From assembly GCA_963727415.1 (NCBI GenBank), contig CAVSGF010000003.1, positions 930,001 through 994,000 on the forward strand: a stretch of 64,000 nucleotides of DNA. The letters are read 5' to 3'. The notes under the pieces are model-generated. The model was not told the DNA's origin, ran no database searches, and saw nothing but the letters and a program-made list of their open reading frames with translations. Of this stretch, positions 17,310 to 26,146 are shown one piece after another (within the stretch, counting starts at the first letter, position 1; every line of letters begins with the position of its first letter). This stretch comes from DASQPR01 sp963727415 (lineage in GTDB: Bacteria > Actinomycetota > Actinomycetes > Mycobacteriales > Micromonosporaceae). A program made the translations under genes and the position numbers.

Positions 17310-18479
17310 TCATGCGAGGGTCGAGATCAGGATGCACGCCGTCGTGGCCGCGACGATCGAGCCAGCACCGATTATCGCCGAACGCGGCTCGCCCGTACTC
17401 CAATCGCGCCCGGGCGCACGGCCGTCATCGCGGCGCCGGCGGCGGGCGGTGACCACGGCAGCCGCCACCAGCAGAGCACCGACGGCAAGCAGCACAATGG
17501 CCACCGACAGCACGCCGGGCAGGTACCGGCTGATCGCCGCGGGCAGCACGATGAGTGTGCCGACGGCCGCTACCGCGAGCAGGACGAGGTCCCGGATCGC
17601 CACCGCGATGAGTACCAGGACAATCACCGTCAGCATCGCGAGAACCGTGCCCCAGTCCTTGTCGAGAATCGAGATCGCGCCCACGATGGTGGCGAGGGTG
17701 CCGAGAACCATGCCGGGCCGCGACGGCATGATCACCCGGCCCCACGCGAGTACCGCCCACGCCGCCCCGGACGCCCAGACAGCGAGGCCAGGCAGCGCCC
17801 CGGAGAACGGCAGGAGCGCGGTCGCCGACGCGGCGACGACCAGGATCGACGCGAGTACCGCGATGTGCTGGAGCAGGTGAGGTCGCCAGCGCCACAACCC
17901 CGCCGATGCCAGCGCCGTGCCGCCGGCGGCGAACAGTGCCGTGTTGGTCCGGTACCAGCCGAAACCGTCCGCCCCGACAATCGCGAGGAACAGGGACAGC
18001 GTCACCGATGCCACGAACCAGACAACTCCGCGAAGCCGTGCCCCGCTGGCGCCCGCGTCCCGCGGCACCGCCGCGCCGGCCACGAGAAGCAGCGCCGTCA
18101 CTCCACCGGACAGGCTCAACCGCCCGGCTAGGTTGAGCTCGGACCACACCTCGCCGGTCACCAGGCCGAGAGCGACGAGCACGATGGCTCCACCGAGGTA
18201 GCCCATCGCCTCGATAACCAGGGGGTTGCCGCCGGCCGGCTGGACTGGTGGCCGGCCGGATTCAGAGATCATGTCCGCCCGTATGCGTTCGGCCTGTTCA
18301 TCCGTGATGATGCCGGTCGAGAGCCAGCGTCCAAGGAGCGGCTCGATGTCGGCGGATCCGTTACGCGGGTGCATGCGAAAGAGCATGCGTGAACGCGCGA
18401 CGCCGGAGAAGAGACCAAGGTCCCGGCTGCGCCACCGGTACGGCTGGACGAACGGTGGCCGTTTTGCTGGTGACGCCAT
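17310..18479 (-). CDS. DUF2157 multi-pass membrane protein
   Basis: 389 residues from 18479; starts at codon 32 or 36 are also plausible. Residues about 45-75 (LLGRWLSTGIITDEQAERI) are the cytosolic DUF2157 head. The remainder holds roughly 10-11 hydrophobic helices ending with a basic loop RRRRRDDGRAPGRD and a last helix. Function unknown; no operon partner. Confidence 0.85.
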   Translation of the reverse strand: MASPAKRPPFVQPYRWRSRDLGLFSGVARSRMLFRMHPRNGSADIEPLLGRWLSTGIITDEQAERIRADMISESGRPPVQPAGGNPLVIEAMGYLGGAIVLVALGLVTGEVWSELNLAGRLSLSGGVTALLLVAGAAVPRDAGASGARLRGVVWFVASVTLSLFLAIVGADGFGWYRTNTALFAAGGTALASAGLWRWRPHLLQHIAVLASILVVAASATALLPFSGALPGLAVWASGAAWAVLAWGRVIMPSRPGMVLGTLATIVGAISILDKDWGTVLAMLTVIVLVLIAVAIRDLVLLAVAAVGTLIVLPAAISRYLPGVLSVAIVLLAVGALLVAAAVVTARRRRRDDGRAPGRDWSTGEPRSAIIGAGSIVAATTACILISTLA

Positions 18480-18576
18480 GGCGGGATGCGCCCCGGCGGC
18501 AAATCCGGATGCCCCGGCCTGCCCGTGTGGCTAGGCTCATCCGCGTCAGTAACGACGAGACCCGGGAGATCGAACG

Positions 18577-20574
18577 ATGAGGACCGCAGGCACGTCACCG
18601 ACAGCCATCCGATCCTTCGTCGCCTTCCGGGAGGGCCCCCTTGCCGCGCCTGCCTCGCCTGTTCGCTTGTTCCGCCTACTCGAAGACTCCGCTGACCCGT
18701 TCGGCAACCTCGATCTGAGCACGCCCCCACGCGGCGCGCGTGCGTTCCTGCTGCGTGAGTTCCGGCCGCTCCGCGGCGTGATCGCCGCAAGCCTTGCGTT
18801 CACCATCGTCGGTGCCGGCATCGAGGTCTGGTTGATCGGGTACGCCGGGAACCTCGTCGACATGCTGGCCGCCACGCCTCCGTCGGAGATCTGGAGGTCC
18901 CACGGCGCCGGGCTGATGATCGCCGGGCTGATGATCGCCGCGCTGATCGTGCTCGGGGTGCGGCCGCTCGTGCACCTGATCAGCGAAGGGCTCGACGACA
19001 TCGCGTTCCGGCCCAACGCGCAAACCCTCGCGCTATGGCGGATGCACCGGTACGTGTCCCGTCAGTCGGTCGGCTGGTTCCGCGGCGAGCTAACCGGACG
19101 CGTCGCCACGTATGTGCGGGACGGGGCGGCCGCGGCCACCGGCGCCGTCTACAGCACGATCCACACGCTCGCGTTCGTCGCCGCGTACGTTCTGGGCTCG
19201 CTCGGTCTTCTGGCCTCGATCGACCCGCGCCTGATGCTGCCACTGGCCGCCTGGATCGGCCTGTACGCGGTGCTCATGGCATATGTGATACCTCGCTACC
19301 GCGACGCCAACGACCGCCTGCAGCGCGCGAACTCGGCGCTGACCGGACTGCTCGTCGACGAGTACGCCAATGCCGACACGCTGGCGCTGTTCGCCGACCA
19401 CGACCGCCAGGATCGGGAAAGCCGGCAGGTTCTTGCCACCGCCCGCCGGGCCCACATGGACGTCCAGCGTCTCGAGGTGATGATCAACACCGGCATGATG
19501 GCCCTCAGCGGCGTGCTCATGGTCGGCCTCATCGGATACGGCATCGTCCTGTGGCGGTCGGGCGCGGCGCCGCTCGGGCTGATCGCCGCCGCTCTCGCGC
19601 TCAGCTTCCGGATCACCTCGATGGCCGAGTGGCTGCTCGATGGCGTCTCGTCGATGTTTGGCGCGGTCGGCGTTCTACGACGGTCGCTGGGTACCGTCGC
19701 GCAGCCACTGGCGGTGACCGATCGGCCGGGTGCGGGCCCGCTCGTTGTGCGTGGTGGCCGGATCCGGCTCAGCCAGGTCAGGTATCACTATGGTCGTCCG
19801 GACGGTGGCGGGCTGGACGGGGTATCCCTTGACGTCGCGGCCGGCGAGCGCGTCGGACTCGTGGGCCGATCCGGCGCGGGTAAGTCCACCCTGGTCAACC
19901 TGCTGCTGCGGTTCTACGAACCGGAGGCCGGCACGATCGAGATCGACGGGCAGGACATCACCGCGGTCACTCAGGAAAGCCTGCGCCGCCAAGTCGCGGT
20001 GGTCACCCAGGACACGATGCTGCTTCACCGCTCGGTACGCGACAACATCGCGCATGGCGCCTCGAACTCCTCGGACGATGTGGCGGTACGGACGGCGGCG
20101 CGCCGGGCCGCGGCCGACGGCTTCATCAGTTCGCTGGCCGATGCCAAGGGCCGGCGCGGGTACCACGCCCACGTCGGCGAGCGCGGCGTCACGCTCTCCG
20201 GCGGCCAGCGGCAGCGCATCGCGCTCGCGCGGGCGTTCTACAAGGACGCACCGGTGCTCATCCTGGATGAGGCCACATCGGCCTTGGACTCCGACGTCGA
20301 GGCCGCCATTCACGACACGCTTGATGAGGTACTGGCGGGCCGGACGGTGATCGCCATCGCCCACAGGTTGTCCACGATCGCGCGGATGGACCGCATCGTC
20401 GTCCTCGACGGCGGCCGCATCGCGGAGGCCGGAACGCACGCGGACCTGCTTGCCCAAGGCGGCCTGTACGCCGCTCTCTGGTCCCGCCAATCCGGTGGCT
20501 TCCTCGGTGTCGACCCCGATGCTGTGGGCCCCGATGTTCAACCGAGAAGAACAGCAAAATGGCGGAGAAGGTAA
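18577..20574 (+). CDS. ABC exporter, fused permease and ATPase
   Basis: 665 residues. Residues about 60-380 form a six-helix exporter membrane domain. The nucleotide-binding domain has Walker A GRSGAGKST near 429, Q-loop VTQDT, signature LSGGQRQRIALARA near 539, Walker B VLILDEATSALD near 560 and H-loop AHRLST near 596. The N-terminal ~55 residues are unusual and polar. It should work as a homo- or heterodimer exporting drugs, lipids or peptides. A hairpin overlaps its stop codon. The rifampicin-monooxygenase locus follows, but the terminator suggests separate transcription. Confidence 0.94.
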   Translation: MRTAGTSPTAIRSFVAFREGPLAAPASPVRLFRLLEDSADPFGNLDLSTPPRGARAFLLREFRPLRGVIAASLAFTIVGAGIEVWLIGYAGNLVDMLAATPPSEIWRSHGAGLMIAGLMIAALIVLGVRPLVHLISEGLDDIAFRPNAQTLALWRMHRYVSRQSVGWFRGELTGRVATYVRDGAAAATGAVYSTIHTLAFVAAYVLGSLGLLASIDPRLMLPLAAWIGLYAVLMAYVIPRYRDANDRLQRANSALTGLLVDEYANADTLALFADHDRQDRESRQVLATARRAHMDVQRLEVMINTGMMALSGVLMVGLIGYGIVLWRSGAAPLGLIAAALALSFRITSMAEWLLDGVSSMFGAVGVLRRSLGTVAQPLAVTDRPGAGPLVVRGGRIRLSQVRYHYGRPDGGGLDGVSLDVAAGERVGLVGRSGAGKSTLVNLLLRFYEPEAGTIEIDGQDITAVTQESLRRQVAVVTQDTMLLHRSVRDNIAHGASNSSDDVAVRTAARRAAADGFISSLADAKGRRGYHAHVGERGVTLSGGQRQRIALARAFYKDAPVLILDEATSALDSDVEAAIHDTLDEVLAGRTVIAIAHRLSTIARMDRIVVLDGGRIAEAGTHADLLAQGGLYAALWSRQSGGFLGVDPDAVGPDVQPRRTAKWRRR

Positions 20575-20587
20575 TACTTCCCGCCAT
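20559..20587 (+). terminator. Hairpin terminator overlapping the ABC exporter stop
   Basis: Stem 20559-20570 with 20577-20587 (one bulged base) and a 6-nt loop containing the end of the TAA stop codon. It separates the exporter from the RAE-controlled locus. Confidence 0.65.
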
Positions 20588-20593
20588 TGCCAA

Positions 20594-20627
20594 TATATAG
20601 CACATTGGGGGTCTTGCGGCAAGGCCC
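20594..20627 (+). promoter_or_regulatory. Rifamycin-associated element (RAE) with upstream -10 box
   Basis: Bases 20609-20627 form a 19-bp inverted repeat with one mismatch and a CTTGCGGCAAG core. It matches, from memory, the rifamycin-associated element found upstream of rifamycin-inactivating genes in actinomycetes. A TATATA box at 20594-20599 sits just ahead. The element lies 139 bp before the rifampicin-monooxygenase start, supporting both the element call and the gene identity. Confidence 0.85.
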
Positions 20628-20765
20628 GGGTCATGCCGCACAATCGTCGACCGGGCTTGAATCCGAAGCACTCAGCGGTACGCGATACACGGGTGCTCGT
20701 TCATGCAAGCCGCCTGATCGTCCGGAGTTTCCGGCCGAACGAGACGCTATCCAATCGGGGGATAA

Positions 20766-22220
20766 ATGATCGACGTCGTCATTGTGGGAGGCGGACCCAC
20801 CGGCCTGATGCTTGCCAGTGAGCTGCGACTGCAAGGCGTACAGGTGCTGGTGGTTGAAAAGGAGGCGGAGCCGACCGCGTTCGTTCGCGCGCTCGGCCTG
20901 CATGTGCGCAGCATCGAGGTAATGGATCAGCGAGGCCTGCTGGAACGGTTTCTCGCACACGGCCGGAAGTACCCGCTGGGCGGCTTCTTCGCCGGGATCG
21001 ACAGGCCCGCACCAGACCGGCTGGACACCGCGCACGCTTACGTCCTCGGCATTCCGCAGACCATTATTGATCGCCTGCTGGCCGAGCGCGCCACCGAACT
21101 CGGCACCGACGTCCGGCGCGGGTGCGAGTTGGTCGGGCTCAGCCAGGACGACCACTGAGTGACCGCCGAATTGGCCGATGGTACCCGCCTGCGCTCGCGC
21201 TACCTGGTCGGCTGTGACGGTGGCCGCAGCACCGTGCGGACACTGCTGGGCGTCGGGTTTCCCGGCGAGCCGTCCCGCACCGACACGCTGCTCGGCGAGA
21301 TGGAGATGGCCGCGCCGCCGGAGACGGTGGCCGCGGTGGTGACCGACGTTCGCAAGATCCAGAAGCGGTTTGGAGCCATGCCCTTCGGAAATGGGGTGTA
21401 CCGCGTCGTGGTGCCCGCCGCTGGGGTGTCCCAGGACCGCCCGACGCGGCCGACCCTCGACGAGTTCAAACAACAGCTCCGAGCGGTCGCCGGCACCGAC
21501 TTCGGCGTTCACTCACCGCGATGGCTGTCCCGCTTTGGTGACGCCACCCGGCAAGCCGAGCGCTACCGGGTCGGCCGGGTACTGCTGGCCGGCGACGCGG
21601 CGCACATCCACCCGCCGGTCAGCGGGCAGGGCCTCAACCTCGGCGTCCAGGACGCGTTCAACCTCGGCTGGAAACTGGCGGCCGAGGTCGGCGGCTGGGC
21701 GCCGGACGGGCTGCTGGACACCTACCACACCGAACGACACCCGGTCGCCGACGAGGTGCTGAACAACACCCGCGCCCAGATGCGGCTGATGTCGACCGAG
21801 CCGGGATCCCGATCGGTGCGGCGGCTGCTGGCCGAACTGATGGATTTCGAGAACGTGAACCGGTACCTGATCGAGAAGATCACCGCGATCTCGGTCCGCT
21901 ACGACTTCGGCGACGGGCACGAGCTGCTCGGCCGGCGTCTGCGGGATATCGGGCTGACACAAGGCCATCTGTACGGGCTGATGCATGACGGCCGCGGATT
22001 GCTGCTCGACCAGACCGGCCGCCTCTCGGTCGCGGGGTGGGCGGATCGCGTCGACCACGTCGTCGACATCAGCGAAGACCTCGATGTGCCCGCCGTCCTG
22101 CTGCGCCCCGACGGCCACGTGGCCTGGGCCGGCGGCGATCAGCAGGACCTGTGCGACCACTTGCCACGGTGGTTCGGCACCGCCGCCGGCTTGCGAAGGC
22201 CGCCCGGCCCGCCGCTGTAG
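20766..22220 (+). pseudogene. rox: Rifampicin monooxygenase (Rox) broken by an in-frame TGA
   Basis: One continuous frame of 484 sense codons interrupted only at codon 131 by TGA (21156-21158), immediately followed by GTG. Before the stop: FAD-binding VVIVGGGPTGLMLASEL and RSIEVMDQRGLLERFLAHG. After it: ELADGTRLRSRYLVGCDGG, LLAGDAAHIHPPVSGQGLN and a C-terminal thioredoxin-like part. The whole is very close to the Rox family of FAD enzymes that hydroxylate or linearise rifampicin. Family members have a Gly codon where TGA stands (…DD-G-VT…), so a single GGA to TGA change explains the break. TGAGTG could allow re-initiation, giving two fragments, but the split is inside the FAD domain. The RAE precedes it. 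Confidence 0.9.
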
Positions 22221-22306
22221 GACCACGGCCTCTGCTCTGGCGTGCGCGGCCCTCGAAGACTCGACATTGACCGCCATCCGATCCGAGTCAATCGAGGTGA
22301 AGCGGC

Positions 22307-23053
22307 ATGGCAGAGTTGGATTTCGAGGGGAAGGTCGCCATCGTCACCGGCGGTGGCTCCGGCATCGGCGCGGCGTGTGCGAAGGTCATCGCGGACCGTG
22401 GCGGGCGCGTCCTGGTAGTCGACCGTGACCTGGCGGCGGCCGAACGGGTCGCGAAGGAAATCGGCGGCCGCGCACGCGGCTTCGAGGCGGACATGTCCGA
22501 TCCGGCGGCGTGCGAGGCGATGGTCACCGACGCGCTACGGGCATGGGGACGCCTGGATGTGGCCGTCAACAACGCCGGCATCGGCGGCCCGCAGGTGCCG
22601 ACCGGCGAGTACCCGCTCGATGGCTGGGCGAGCGTGATCGCGATCAACCTGAGCGGCGTCTTCTACAGCATGCGTGCGGAGATTCCGGCCATGCTGGCCG
22701 CCGGCGGCGGATCGATCGTGAATATGGCGTCGGTTCTGGGCACGGTCGGATTCGGGCAGTCGGTGGCCTACGTCGCGGCAAAGCACGGCGTGGTCGGCAT
22801 GACCAAGACCGCGGCGCTCGAATACGCCAAGCAGGGCATCCGGATCAACAGCGTCGGCCCCGGCTTCATCGAAACCCCGCTGCTGGCCGCCGCCGACCCG
22901 GAGATCCTGGCGGGTGTCGCGGCACTGCATCCGCTGGGCCGGCTGGGACGCTCCGAGGAGGTCGCTGAACTCGTCGCCTTCCTGGCCTCTGATCGGGCCA
23001 GCAACATCACCGGCTCGTACCACCTCGTCGACGGAGGCTATACCGCCGCCTGA
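22307..23053 (+). CDS. SDR-family oxidoreductase
   Basis: 248 residues. Classical short-chain dehydrogenase: VTGGGSGIGAACAK (NAD(P) loop, about 13-26), NNAGIG near 88, and the catalytic Ser-Tyr-Lys with YVAAKHG (about 157-163), plus the C-terminal LVDGGYTAA. VVDRD after beta-2 favours NAD. It acts on an unknown alcohol or ketone. GAGGTGAAG precedes the ATG. It lies 86 bp after the broken monooxygenase gene and could be read from the RAE promoter. Confidence 0.94.
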   Translation: MAELDFEGKVAIVTGGGSGIGAACAKVIADRGGRVLVVDRDLAAAERVAKEIGGRARGFEADMSDPAACEAMVTDALRAWGRLDVAVNNAGIGGPQVPTGEYPLDGWASVIAINLSGVFYSMRAEIPAMLAAGGGSIVNMASVLGTVGFGQSVAYVAAKHGVVGMTKTAALEYAKQGIRINSVGPGFIETPLLAAADPEILAGVAALHPLGRLGRSEEVAELVAFLASDRASNITGSYHLVDGGYTAA

Positions 23054-23077
23054 GTCCCGGGCCGAGTCGCCGGCGAG

Positions 23078-23102
23078 CCGCGCAGGCCTGGCTCCTGCGC
23101 GG
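23078..23102 (+). terminator. Hairpin terminator after the SDR gene
   Basis: Perfect 9-bp GC-rich stem (23078-23086 with 23094-23102) and a 7-nt loop, between convergent SDR and rhodanese genes. Confidence 0.6.
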
Positions 23103-23150
23103 GGTGCCCGGCCGCGACTGGCCCGGTCCGGCTTGCCCGGAAACGCGGCT

Positions 23151-23546
23151 CTACTGGGTTATCGGCTCACCGGCCGCGGCCCACGCCAGCAGCCCACCAG
23201 ACAGGTCCTCCACATGCTTAAAGCCGTCCGACGACATCTTCTGTACCGCGATGGCCGAGCGGCTGCCGGAGCGGCAGTAGACCGCGTAGTGAGCGGACTC
23301 ATCCAGCTTCGAGATCCGGTCGCCGAAGTCGGACGCCTCGACGTCGATGTTGATCGCGCCGGCGATATGGCCGGCCGCGAACTCCGCCGGGGTGCGGACG
23401 TCAAGGAGGACCATGTTCGGGGTGCTGATGTCACTGGCGAACTTCGTGACCGATACGTGTGCGGGGGTCGCTGACGAGCACGCGGACAGGGGTGCCACGA
23501 GGGCGGCGGCCGCGGCCAGACCGGCGACCATAGAACGGATGCGCAT
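23151..23546 (-). CDS. Rhodanese-domain lipoprotein
   Basis: 131 residues. A lipoprotein signal (LSAC lipobox, Cys at about 23) places it on the outer face of the membrane. The single rhodanese domain has VLLDVRTPAEFAAGHIAGA and the active-site loop YCRSGSRSA with the catalytic Cys. Rhodaneses transfer sulfane sulfur, for example thiosulfate to cyanide or thiols. A perfect palindrome of CsoR/CstR type lies 44-65 bp upstream, so expression is probably derepressed by sulfur species or copper. The regulator gene is not in the window. Confidence 0.92.
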   Translation of the reverse strand: MRIRSMVAGLAAAAALVAPLSACSSATPAHVSVTKFASDISTPNMVLLDVRTPAEFAAGHIAGAINIDVEASDFGDRISKLDESAHYAVYCRSGSRSAIAVQKMSSDGFKHVEDLSGGLLAWAAAGEPITQ

Positions 23547-23589
23547 AGGGGCTCACTTTCGCTGTGACGCGGGGATCTGCCAACCTGGC

Positions 23590-23611
23590 AATATACCCAT
23601 GGGGGTATATT
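23590..23611 (-). promoter_or_regulatory. CsoR/CstR-type palindromic operator
   Basis: Perfect 9-bp inverted repeat AATATACCC / GGGTATATT with a 4-nt centre. ATACCC..GGGTAT cores are bound by CsoR-family repressors, including the persulfide sensor CstR. It lies upstream of the rhodanese gene. Confidence 0.75.
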
Positions 23612-23674
23612 GAGTCCACGGCTGGTGACCTACGGCATACGACACCCTGCCGCCGACCGGCCGCGGTGCCGCGT

Positions 23675-24868
23675 TCACGTGCTACTTCCCAGGAACGCGT
23701 CGATCTCGGTGAGGAACTGATGCCAGGCCGGGTCCGGCTCAGGCAACAGGTGATTAGCGCTGTCCAGCGGCACCAGGCGGCTGCCTGGAATCAGCGAGGC
23801 GAGGGTCCGGGACTGCTCGAACATGCTGTCCGGCTCGCGGCGCGCGCACAGGATCAACGTCGGCGTGCGCACCCGGGCGGCGAGGTCCGACACGTCGATG
23901 CCTGCCGACACATCGAGAAGGCGCCAGGCGTTCTCAGCCGAGGCTGACCGGCGTTGCAGCTCATCAAACTCGCGCCATTGCTCCTGGGTCGCCTCGGGTA
24001 GGAAGCGGGCCACGAACGTCGCGCGGTACGTGGGATCGGGCCGGCCCCAGCCGAGCCGCACCAGATTGATCCGAGTGTCGGCGAGTTCCAACTCCTCGGC
24101 GGTCTTGGCCCTCGCCCGCCGACCCTGCGCGAATGAGCCGAGCAGCACCAAATGGCTCACCCGATCCGGATGGCGCACCGCGTAGGCGATCGCCACTGGA
24201 CCGCCCTGGGAGATGCCGAGCAGCGGGAATCGATCAAAGCCGGCGGCGTCGACAACCGTCTCCAGATCCTCGACCCAGTCCTCGAAGCGGAACCGGCCCA
24301 CGTCCCAGTCGGAAAGCCCGCACCCGCGCTCGTCGTACCGGAGAAGCCGAAATCGGCTGGACAACTCGGTCAGCCAATGCCGCCAGACCGGGCTTTCCCA
24401 GTCGTAATCGAGGTGACTGAGCCAGTTTGCCGCCTTCACCAGCGGCGGCCCCGAGCCGATCAACGCGTACGCGAGCCGAGTGCCATCCGCTGCCCTGCAG
24501 AGCCGGATCTGCTGCGGTGGCGGCCCGGCGGCGGTCCCCCTCTCGACACGGTCTGCGACGCGCTCGGCGACCGGCCCGACGAACTGGTAGCCGCGCCCGT
24601 GCACCGTGCGAATCAGCCGCTGGCGCTGCCCGTCATCTCCGACGGCCTTCCGCGCCGCCTTGATCCGGCTGGTCAGCGCCGACTCGGTGACAAAACGATT
24701 CCCCCAGACCGAGTCAAGCAACTCCTCCTTCGGCACCACCCGGTGCCGCTCCCGCAGCAGGACCGCCAGCAAGTCGAACACCTGCGGCTCGACCCGCATC
24801 ACCTCACCGTCGCGGACCAGCTGGTAGCCGTCGACGTCAAGCTCGCAGCCGGCGAATTCGAAGATCAA
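23675..24868 (-). CDS. Winged-helix regulator fused to alpha/beta hydrolase
   Basis: About 397 residues from TTG 24868, where the domain begins; a longer frame to ATG 24970 has no ribosome site. Residues 1-100 are an OmpR/CadC-type winged helix: VFDLLAVLLRERHRVVPKEELLDSVWG and RLIRTVHGRGYQFVG. Residues about 125-395 are an alpha/beta hydrolase with RYDERGCGLSDW, nucleophile elbow LLGISQGGPVAI and a C-terminal His in SANHLLPE. It probably couples ligand recognition or hydrolysis to DNA binding as a one-component sensor. Divergent from azlC, 113 bp away. Confidence 0.85.
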   Translation of the reverse strand: MIFEFAGCELDVDGYQLVRDGEVMRVEPQVFDLLAVLLRERHRVVPKEELLDSVWGNRFVTESALTSRIKAARKAVGDDGQRQRLIRTVHGRGYQFVGPVAERVADRVERGTAAGPPPQQIRLCRAADGTRLAYALIGSGPPLVKAANWLSHLDYDWESPVWRHWLTELSSRFRLLRYDERGCGLSDWDVGRFRFEDWVEDLETVVDAAGFDRFPLLGISQGGPVAIAYAVRHPDRVSHLVLLGSFAQGRRARAKTAEELELADTRINLVRLGWGRPDPTYRATFVARFLPEATQEQWREFDELQRRSASAENAWRLLDVSAGIDVSDLAARVRTPTLILCARREPDSMFEQSRTLASLIPGSRLVPLDSANHLLPEPDPAWHQFLTEIDAFLGSST

Positions 24869-24981
24869 GGAAGCCCCCCGCCACCCGCTCTCCAGGAGCT
24901 CTCCATTCTCCCTCCAAGTCCGGCCCTGGCGATTCCGGGAGCGTGGTCTGCATACGAGACCGAAACTCATAGGACCAGGAC

Positions 24982-25749
24982 ATGATCATGAGAAGCGCAC
25001 CCGCAGACGCGAAGATCGAAACGCACGGACGCGAGTTCCTCGCCGGAGCGCGTGCCATGATGCCGTTTTTGATCGCCTTGGCGCCGTTCGGACTGGTGAT
25101 CGGCGTCAGCGCGGCCCAGTCCGCGATCCCGACGCTTGCCGGCTGGCTGACCGGCCCGGCGATCTACGCGGGCAGCGCCCAGGTCGCGGTGATCACGATG
25201 CTGGGCACGGGCGCGGGTCCGCTCGCCGCCGTGCTCGCGGCACTCGTCATCAATCTGCGCCTGCTGCTGTACTCGGCCGCGATGGCTGAGTACTGGCGGG
25301 GAACACCCGCATGGTGGCGCCTGATCGCAGCGTACTTGCTGGTCGATCCCTCGTTCGTGGTCGGCGTCAAGCGGTACGAGACCGGGGATCGCCATCGGGC
25401 GCACTCGCACTACCTCGGCGGGGCCGTCGTGCTGTGGGTGACGTGGCTCGTCGCGATAGCGGTTGGCGCCATCGTCGGCGCGCAGTTCCCGACATGGCTT
25501 CACCTGGAGTTCCTCGTACCCCTTTACCTGATCGGCCAGATCGGGCCGAAGCTGCGCCAGCGGCCGGACCGCACCGCCGCGATTGCCGCCGCCGCGGTCG
25601 CCTTGCTCTGCATAGGCGCGCCCATGCACGCAGGCGTTCCCATCGCGATCACCGCCGGCATCGCAGCGGGCTCCTACCGCAAGGCGCTCTCGACCCGCCA
25701 ACCCACCATCCGGGCTACCGCAACGCCCGCAAAGGAGGTTCACCGATGA
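24982..25749 (+). CDS. azlC: AzlC-family branched-chain amino acid exporter subunit
   Basis: 255 residues (ATG 24982 or 24988). Hydrophobic throughout, with the AzlC pattern ALAPFGLVIGVSAAQSAI, YAGSAQVAVITMLGTGAGPL and VINLRLLLYSAAM. It forms an exporter for branched-chain or related amino acids with the small AzlD subunit encoded next, overlapping by 4 bp. The unit may be controlled by the divergent winged-helix/hydrolase protein. Confidence 0.93.
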   Translation: MIMRSAPADAKIETHGREFLAGARAMMPFLIALAPFGLVIGVSAAQSAIPTLAGWLTGPAIYAGSAQVAVITMLGTGAGPLAAVLAALVINLRLLLYSAAMAEYWRGTPAWWRLIAAYLLVDPSFVVGVKRYETGDRHRAHSHYLGGAVVLWVTWLVAIAVGAIVGAQFPTWLHLEFLVPLYLIGQIGPKLRQRPDRTAAIAAAAVALLCIGAPMHAGVPIAITAGIAAGSYRKALSTRQPTIRATATPAKEVHR

Positions 25750-26060
25750 ACACTTGGACCGTTGTGCTCCTCGCCGGCCTCGGCAGCTACCTGCTGCGCG
25801 TGAGCATGGTCGTCGCAGCGGACCGGATCCGGCTGCCCGAGCGGCTCAACCGCGCCGGCAGGCTGGTGGCACCGTCCGTGTTCGCGGCGCTGGCGGCGGG
25901 CGGTATCGCCGAAGCCGCTCTGGCCCCGCATGGTTCGGGGATGCTGGCACCGCTCATCGCCGCCGGCGTGGCGCTGCTCGCCGCGGTTCGCACGGGCTCA
26001 CCCAATGTCGCGATCCTGGCCGGACTGCCGACTTTGTGGATCTTGGCTGCCATGGCCTGA
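25746..26060 (+). CDS. azlD: AzlD-family small exporter subunit
   Basis: 104 residues. AAAGGAGGT precedes the ATG and the start overlaps the azlC stop (ATGA). Three to four hydrophobic helices, including GLGSYLLRVSMVV at the N-terminus and LPTLWILAAMA at the C-terminus, are typical of AzlD. It is needed with AzlC for branched-chain amino acid export. Confidence 0.93.
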   Translation: MNTWTVVLLAGLGSYLLRVSMVVAADRIRLPERLNRAGRLVAPSVFAALAAGGIAEAALAPHGSGMLAPLIAAGVALLAAVRTGSPNVAILAGLPTLWILAAMA

Positions 26061-26096
26061 CGCTGGCTCCCGGCCAGTCGCTGCGCTGATGCCATC

Positions 26097-26134
26097 GGGC
26101 CGGTCCCCTCGGCTTCGAATGAGGGGTCCGGCCC
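26097..26134. terminator. Bidirectional hairpin between azlD and the MmpL gene
   Basis: 14-bp stem (26097-26110 with 26121-26134, one T-T mismatch) and a 10-nt loop between convergent genes. Confidence 0.8.
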
Positions 26135-26146
26135 GGTGGCGCGTTG

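Noticed and set aside
16797..18131. 444-codon plus-strand frame
   Set aside because: Antisense to the sigma factor and DUF2157 genes, with Arg/Asp-rich translation typical of a GC-rich shadow.
20766..22220. Two separate complete genes
   Set aside because: Both frames are in phase, adjacent, and together equal one Rox-length protein; the first half alone is an incomplete FAD domain.
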